Shown here in pieces: positions 58,767 through 64,000 of a DNA stretch of 64,000 nucleotides. The stretch covers positions 12,220,001 through 12,284,000 of the forward strand of contig JAKCOZ010000014.1 of NCBI GenBank assembly GCA_022605955.1, given 5' to 3'. A model generated the notes under the pieces. The model did no database searches. It had not been told where the DNA came from and saw only the letters and a program-made list of their open reading frames with translations. Position 1 is the stretch's first letter; the number at the start of each line of letters is the position of its first letter. Both the position numbers and the translations under genes were made by a program. This DNA is from Rallus limicola. Its lineage: Eukaryota > Chordata > Aves > Gruiformes > Rallidae.

Positions 58767-60065
58767 ACCTAATAATAACTGCAACAACTTCTTTAGCCTC
58801 TACTGCTCTTCTAGATGTGTTAAAGTGGAAATCAGGAATTCATGACTGCACACAGACATCTGGAGCCAGAGACTCAGCAGACTTTTGAAGTCAGTGGAGT
58901 TGCTCTGATTTACACCTTCTCAGGATCTGCCCTATGAGATCACTGCCTATCCAGACTTATGTATCCTGGGTCAAATTTAGTGAACCTGGAAGAGTCAGAG
59001 GACTTTAGAGTGGATTTTGTTTCTTTTAAAGGTTGATTGGACCTTCCTCTATCTATGTTGAGTGCTCCCCATAGTCTGATTAGTGGAGAACATGCATTAC
59101 ATATTTCTGGGATTAATTCAGTTTCCCTTTAAACTTTGATTCTTTTCCTTCTAAGAAATCACATGGCTTTATGGTAATTCCCAGCTGCTCTCTAAATCCC
59201 TAAATCACTTTCCTGCTTCTCACTTCTTTACTTTAAGGTGTTGTTACTCAATAACATGGTGTGTCTGGCTCTGTGTGTTTAATTTCACTGTTAAGCATAA
59301 ACAATTTTGAAGTCGTGTTATTTCAGACTGGATGTATTTTGCACAACATGCTCTCAGGCTCACTGGTAAGGTTAGCTGGTATTTGTTGGCTTCCAGCTAC
59401 ATCAAGTACTTCAGAATACCATAATCCAAATGTAAAATTGCATCTTAGTGCAATACTGGAGAAGCCTGGCCGTGGAAAATCTCCAGGTTAATGAACTTTA
59501 TGGCTGAGGATATTTTCTTTCCAGCTGCTGAACATGAAAATTGGAAGTGTGAGCTCCTAGTATGTTGGTCCCGGACCCACTGTAAACCACCCTGTAACCC
59601 CGTGCTGACAAGGGGGAGCACAGTAATGCCTGTAGCACACCGCGGGCCCCGTCTGTGCGCTGCGCTCTGTGGGACCAGAGGCCGCTTGTTGAGGAGGCTC
59701 CCGTGGGGTTACCTTGCAGTGTAGGGACTTCACACATCCATTTATCCTGGGCCTGGTGCTGCTGCACTGTACCGAGTACTAGGCAAAAGGCAAAATGAAT
59801 GTGTCTGAAATAGGGTCTTGCTTTATAGCAGTTGGGCAAAGTCAGGGAGTCTTTACATCATTTACATTAAGCTTAGTAGCCACTCATTGGCTTACTTTTG
59901 GGAGAAGTTAAGAGAGTTGTCACTGGATCCATGGATCTCAGATGCACTATCTGAGGTTATGGAAAGGGATATCCTCTCTGAACGGCATCTCTCATTTCTC
60001 TGCACATATACGTGGGCTTTGTGAAGTAGTGAGTGAAGGACCATCACCTGGAAAGGAAGAAAGAA

Positions 60066-60092
60066 CCCCCCCCCCCCCCCCCCCCCAAAAAA
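60066..60092 (+). repeat. Poly-C tract C21 followed by A6
   Basis: Twenty-one C then AAAAAA. It is a G21 on the other strand, quadruplex-forming and difficult to sequence, so the length is uncertain. Confidence 0.85.
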
Positions 60093-62529
60093 CAAAGAGA
60101 GAAGGGCTGTGTTCCACACAGGCATGTTTTCTTGAGAGCCTCATGGGACTTTCTGTACTAGCAGGGATCTTGACTGCACACACAAAAAAGTTGTTTTAAT
60201 ACTTAATGATATCTGTATCTTCTGAGCTCATGAGTCTGAACTGTCTGATAAGTTATGGGATACGTCATGGGGTTTGAACTAAGCAATCTAATAGGGTGGT
60301 TACTGGGAAATTTATATTAGTGGGAACATGAATGTTCTCTCCTTATATTGAAACCAGGTTTGACAATGTTTATGTAGCCTGTGGGCTGAACAGTGATGTT
60401 AGTATGAAAGAGGCAAATTGTTTAGCTGAAAGGAGAGTTGAAACTTGTCATGTCTGCATTACTGACATTAATGTTTTATGCACTCAGGACTTCTAGGACT
60501 GCTTCTCTGTGTGGGATTATGGTAATTCCTGATCAATTGTGTCTTTGTAAGAAAATATAACCACACATAAAGTAGCTAAAATGCAAGGTAGCTCTTCATT
60601 GCATAAAGACCAATTAGAGGATAGTTTATTGCCCACCTGAGGTTTGAAAAGAAAAATGTTCCAATAAAAAGGTTCTTGATCAACAAAATGTGAAAGGACT
60701 TAGCAATTTTAGTTCACTAGGATTTGGCTAATGTGATTGTCCTTGTTTTAGAGCAAGGCGTAAATCCTTTGTATCAAGGTACAGGCTTCAGCTTCTCTTG
60801 CATGAAGACATATGTCTTGGAAACATAATTACATAGCTGTCTGTGAGGGGTAGAGGAGAGCAGGTCTTGTTGGGCTCGGTCCCCTCTAGCTGTAGGAACA
60901 GCAGGCAGAGCACTCTAAGAAGCCTGGACGAAGGGCAGCAGAGTGGCTGCTTCACAGTTGCCTCACCCCCTGACCGTAAAACCTTACCCCTTTGAGTGTA
61001 AAACCGCCAAAATGGAATGAAAAATAGAAGTGAGTGAAGGTTGGCCACCATGGTTAGCGTTGATTTGACTAACTGCCATGAAATTATTCCATTATCAGAG
61101 TTTTGCAGTGTATTGTTTGTTTGTTTCTTTTCCCCCAAAGCACAAATGTGTCTCCTGCTGAATTTATTTGCAGTGTTTATTTTTGAAATGGCAAAACTGA
61201 TCTCAATTACGATTTTTATCTTGGCCACCAGTCATGTCACAGCCCAGCCTAGCTCTTCAAAGCAAGTTCAGCATTGCTTGGTATATTGATTGCTGCCAGA
61301 GTTCCATCCTACTCTAGTTGGAGCATGTTTATTTTGCAGTATAAGGATGATACTTTGGAAAAGTCGTTGTAGTTACTACAAAAGTAATAATTTTCCTAAA
61401 TTTTCATGCTGGGAAGGTTCTGAATGAATCTTCCAAAATGAGTAACATGCTTAGGAGGAGTAAGGACTAGGAATTAAAAAATCGATGAGCTCCTTTTGTT
61501 CCCCACCCACTCCCCCAGTGCCAGAGTGACACAAATTCATTTATGCACACACACATTTACACACAAATAAATGGATGAAGAGATAGTGTAGATAGAGAGA
61601 AAGAGCCCTGCTATTTTAGATTGAAGTGCCTGTCACTGACATTAATTTAGATGTAGTATTAGGGAGCCTCTTAAAGGTCAGGTTTCCCCTGGAGCGTTAG
61701 TTTACCCTGGACATTTTTACAGATGATGTGCTAAAGATGTAATGCATCTAATAACTACATCTTGGCTTCATCTACTTGATTCATCAAATACCTTCCTGTT
61801 CAATACTGAGTTTTCAGTGACATGTTATATGTGAAATATTAGAAGATGGCATGTTAATACTGTGTTGATTACAACTGATTTTTTTTATTTGGAGGTACGT
61901 AAAAAGGGGAGGGGAGGGGGGAAATGAAGCTCATTTATCACCTAATACTAGTGGCCTGTGGCTTCCTGAAAATAGGGACCCCTCGTTGTTCGATTAAGGG
62001 AAGATGGTTATGAATGACAGCTGCCCTTTCCTGGGAAGGTGGTATTCAGATGCTCAGTGTTTTATTCTGGGTGTACAGCATCATTGGCTGCCCATGCAGA
62101 TGAGTTCATCTCGTGGCGTGTAAAACACTGTATGCTCAACCAAATAATATTTCCTGGGTTTCTGCAAAGCCATGGGTAGCTAAGTGGACTGTTATCTTAA
62201 AGACAGAGCCTGATTCGTGCTGTTATCCTGTGACCTTTTGATAATATAGATGCTTAATCCATTTTAGGGGGTCTTTTAACTTGATTGTGAAGACCGTAGT
62301 TGACCAGAAACCACAGTAGGGCAGCCCTGGGGTTAATAAGATTGTTTGCTTTATAACAGTCAGTTTTTCTTTCCCACCCGATGTGAGTATTCTTGTCGCG
62401 TAATGCTTGCATTGAGCTGTGTGCTCTGCCCTTGTCAATAAGAACATGATACAAAGATCCAGAGCACAAAAGATAATTTTTAGAAACAAGTTGGCTTTGA
62501 AATGAGTTGAATTAAAGTGCTGAAGTAGT

Positions 62530-62640
62530 GGCACAGTTTAGGATCCTAGTTGCCCTGGGTTCCCCTCTCTGTTGCTGACTTGCTGTGGTCACTTGTGCAT
62601 CTGTAAAATGGGTTCTAAGGTTTGAGAACAAACAAATGTA
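62530..62640 (+). mobile_element. MIR (CORE-SINE) remnant
   Basis: Sense-strand blocks in MIR order are GCCCTGGGTTC...CTCTCTG (tRNA-related/B-box side), TTGCTGACTTGCTGTGGTCA (counterpart of 'CTTGCTGTGTGACC'), and GTGCATCTGTAAAATGGG, an almost exact match to the MIR 3' signature 'CATCTGTAAAATGGGG'. A 15-20 base deletion removes the 'TTGGGCAAGTCACTTAACCTC' part. MIRs are tRNA-derived SINEs mobilised by L2, abundant in mammals and sparse in birds, and some are kept as regulatory DNA. Confidence 0.65.
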
Positions 62641-63744
62641 GAAGTCCCCACCAACTCTTGAAAATGTCATATGAAAATGAAGTACCGATGTAAAATGTTG
62701 CCACTTCACCAAGGGAATGTATTGTTTGTGGGTCACCGCACCGGGAATGTGTGTGTCTGCAACACTGTCCGGGGCGTGAGCCTGCCCTGGCACCAGGGCA
62801 AGCACAGTTGCATGGGTGGGGAAGGGGACCGAATTACAGGTGGATGGTGGATTGGGTCTACATTCTTCTTTTGAATTGCATAACTCACACCCTGTTTGTA
62901 ATCACATCCCAAAAGGAGGGCTGGTTTTTTGTCAGCGCAGATTCCCCACATCACCTGGTTTTCCCTCGCCCCCAGGTGAGGGTGAAAGCAGTGGCGTAGT
63001 GAGGAGTTAGGGTCTCGCGCCCTGAACATCACCCACACCAAATCCATTTACTTTAGTTTGGGCTGAAGACTGGGCTGTGTGTTCTTTGTCCAAACTTTGT
63101 TCTTAAACTCTGAAGCAAAGCACAGCCTCGCCTTTGTGGGTTTTTAGGGGTTTTTTGTTTTTTTTTTTCTTTTTCCTAGAACTGCCTTTTGTATGTATTG
63201 GCAGGAAAATAGCATTGCTCTTAAGGATTGCAGAGTCAGTTCTGCTTCTGCAGCCTTGGAGCTGCTGCTACATTAAAGAGTGAGAGAGAGAGAGAAGAAA
63301 AAAAAAAAAGCCTTTAAATATTGAAACAGTTTCTAAAGTAAAGAGGTTTGAATTTATGATTGATTTCACAGTGATCTCTGTTTAAACTTTGAATGGGAAT
63401 AAAATAGTGTCTTGTTCAAATATTGAACTAGTTTTAAAAGTTAAATGGCTCGAACATAGAACTCTCTCATGGGAAATTGTATTCTCATTTCAGTCTTTGA
63501 CTTCTCTTGCGTATTGTACTATACCTCATTGTACTCACACTCCGCTGTTTGCTTAGGCTGCACTAAGAAGCTTTCTGATACGCTTTTATTAGTTGATTTA
63601 AAAGAAAACCAACAACAACAAACGACAAAATACACTGAAAAAAAATGGATAGTGGCGGTTCTTTTTTCAAGGTAATGGAAATTCAGCAGAAGGATATGAG
63701 CAAAGACTTAGGGTCAGCTTCTTAAGGCAGGAGATCCAGGGAGA
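62641..63744. other. Intronic DNA, no gene recognised
   Basis: Short overlapping frames on both strands at 62670-63047, over G+C-richer DNA. CAG|GTGAGG at 62976 looks like a donor without a clear partner. A GA/A-rich tract lies at 63280-63309. Confidence 0.5.
63280..63309 (+). repeat. GA microsatellite running into poly-A
   Basis: GTGAGAGAGAGAGAGAAG followed by an A run of about 13. Confidence 0.85.
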
Positions 63745-63965
63745 TAAAAGAATTAAAAAAACATTGACACGGAGATGTGGTCACTGAAGTATGGCACGAT
63801 GAGCGAGAACTAAGTAATTGGAGGGGATTTGTCTCTGGCGCTTGGCCGAGAAACAGATGAACAAACCATTACCTGTAATTGCTCGCCGGGCCCCTCTTAA
63901 TTTTTGGGGGTGGTGGTTATTCTTTATTGAGTAGCATGCTGCAAAAGTTATTATTTTGTGAGTAG
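63745..63965. promoter_or_regulatory. Candidate conserved non-coding block at the right edge
   Basis: Non-repetitive and CpG-retaining (GGCGCTTGGCCGAG and CTCGCCGGGC at about 63837-63890). Close-set words are CAGATG (E-box), GAACAAACC (FOX/SOX-like), TTACCTG (E-box-like) and TAATTG (homeodomain). CpG retention in otherwise CpG-depleted intron suggests constraint or low methylation. Evidence is by sequence character only. Confidence 0.28.
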
Positions 63966-64000
63966 CGTGAGAGGCCCACAGTTGTGCTTTATGGCATGTG

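Larger units (their letters stand above)
54701..62529. other. Intronic DNA, several G+C-rich islands and homopolymers, no gene recognised
   Basis: Open frames of 110-163 codons occur at 55281-55772 (minus), 56240-56572 (plus), 59498-59839 (minus) and 60788-61228 (minus). None has a recognisable domain. CpG-richer patches lie at 56390-56490 and 59565-59705. It also contains hairpins, G-runs and a C21 tract, listed separately. Confidence 0.45.

Noticed and set aside
59565..59710. CpG-rich patch suggesting a further CpG island
   Set aside because: About nine CpGs in 140 bases is too few and too short for an island call; possibly an unrecognised repeat.
60788..61228. 146-codon minus-strand open frame
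   Set aside because: No recognisable family, low coding character at its start, and orientation opposite to the inferred transcript.
1..64000. tRNA, rRNA, snoRNA, miRNA, endogenous retrovirus, DNA transposon, CRISPR or other defence/operon systems
   Set aside because: I looked for B-box motifs, LTR ends, terminal inverted repeats, regular spaced repeats and long reading frames on both strands and found none I could support.

Overview
The window reads as vertebrate, most likely bird, nuclear DNA: one long non-coding stretch, probably the first intron(s) of a large gene running left to right. The evidence for a bird or close sauropsid is several 5'-truncated CR1 LINE copies with the ATTCTRTGA-type 3' terminus, very low overall repeat content (roughly 2 kb recognised in 64 kb), and A-tracts broken by CCAAACC. 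No open frame exceeds 163 codons, and none matches a protein family that I recognise, apart from one fossil LINE ORF1. I see no tRNA, rRNA, snRNA, CRISPR, integrase or bacterial-type gene.

Layout. Positions 1-480 are the right-hand part of a CpG island that runs off the left edge, with two good splice-donor candidates (419 and 472). This is best read as a promoter and first exon whose gene continues into the window. The plus strand is rich in T over A and G over C through most of the sequence, as in introns transcribed left to right. From 0.5 to 40 kb lies sparse intronic DNA with CR1 copies at 5.7, 6.7, 24.4 and 25.1 kb. A few splice-flanked candidate exons occur, the best being a fully open 129-nt one at 15,176-15,304. 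Blocks that look like conserved non-coding or enhancer DNA lie near 19.4-20.1, 29.8-30.3 and 36.9-37.3 kb. A second compact CpG island with a perfect CTCF core motif sits at 40.3-40.56 kb and may be an alternative promoter or boundary. From 43.3 to 43.55 kb there is a dense cluster of SOX, FOX, POU, E-box and HOX/TALE-like sites. At 46.2-46.5 kb a still largely open L1/Tx1-type ORF1 coiled-coil fossil occurs, unusual because bird genomes are poor in L1. Further right are minus-strand CR1 copies at 49.2 and 54.1-54.7 kb, a MIR SINE remnant at 62.5 kb, and another enhancer-like block at the right edge.

How it works together (inference): a CpG-island promoter at the left drives a transcript whose long intron carries distal enhancers and a possible internal promoter. 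Exon and enhancer calls are low-confidence candidates that need transcript data and cross-species alignment. I found no clearly novel biological system. The best leads are the L1-type ORF1 remnant, the internal CpG island with CTCF motif, the 129-nt open exon candidate and the 43.4-kb motif cluster.
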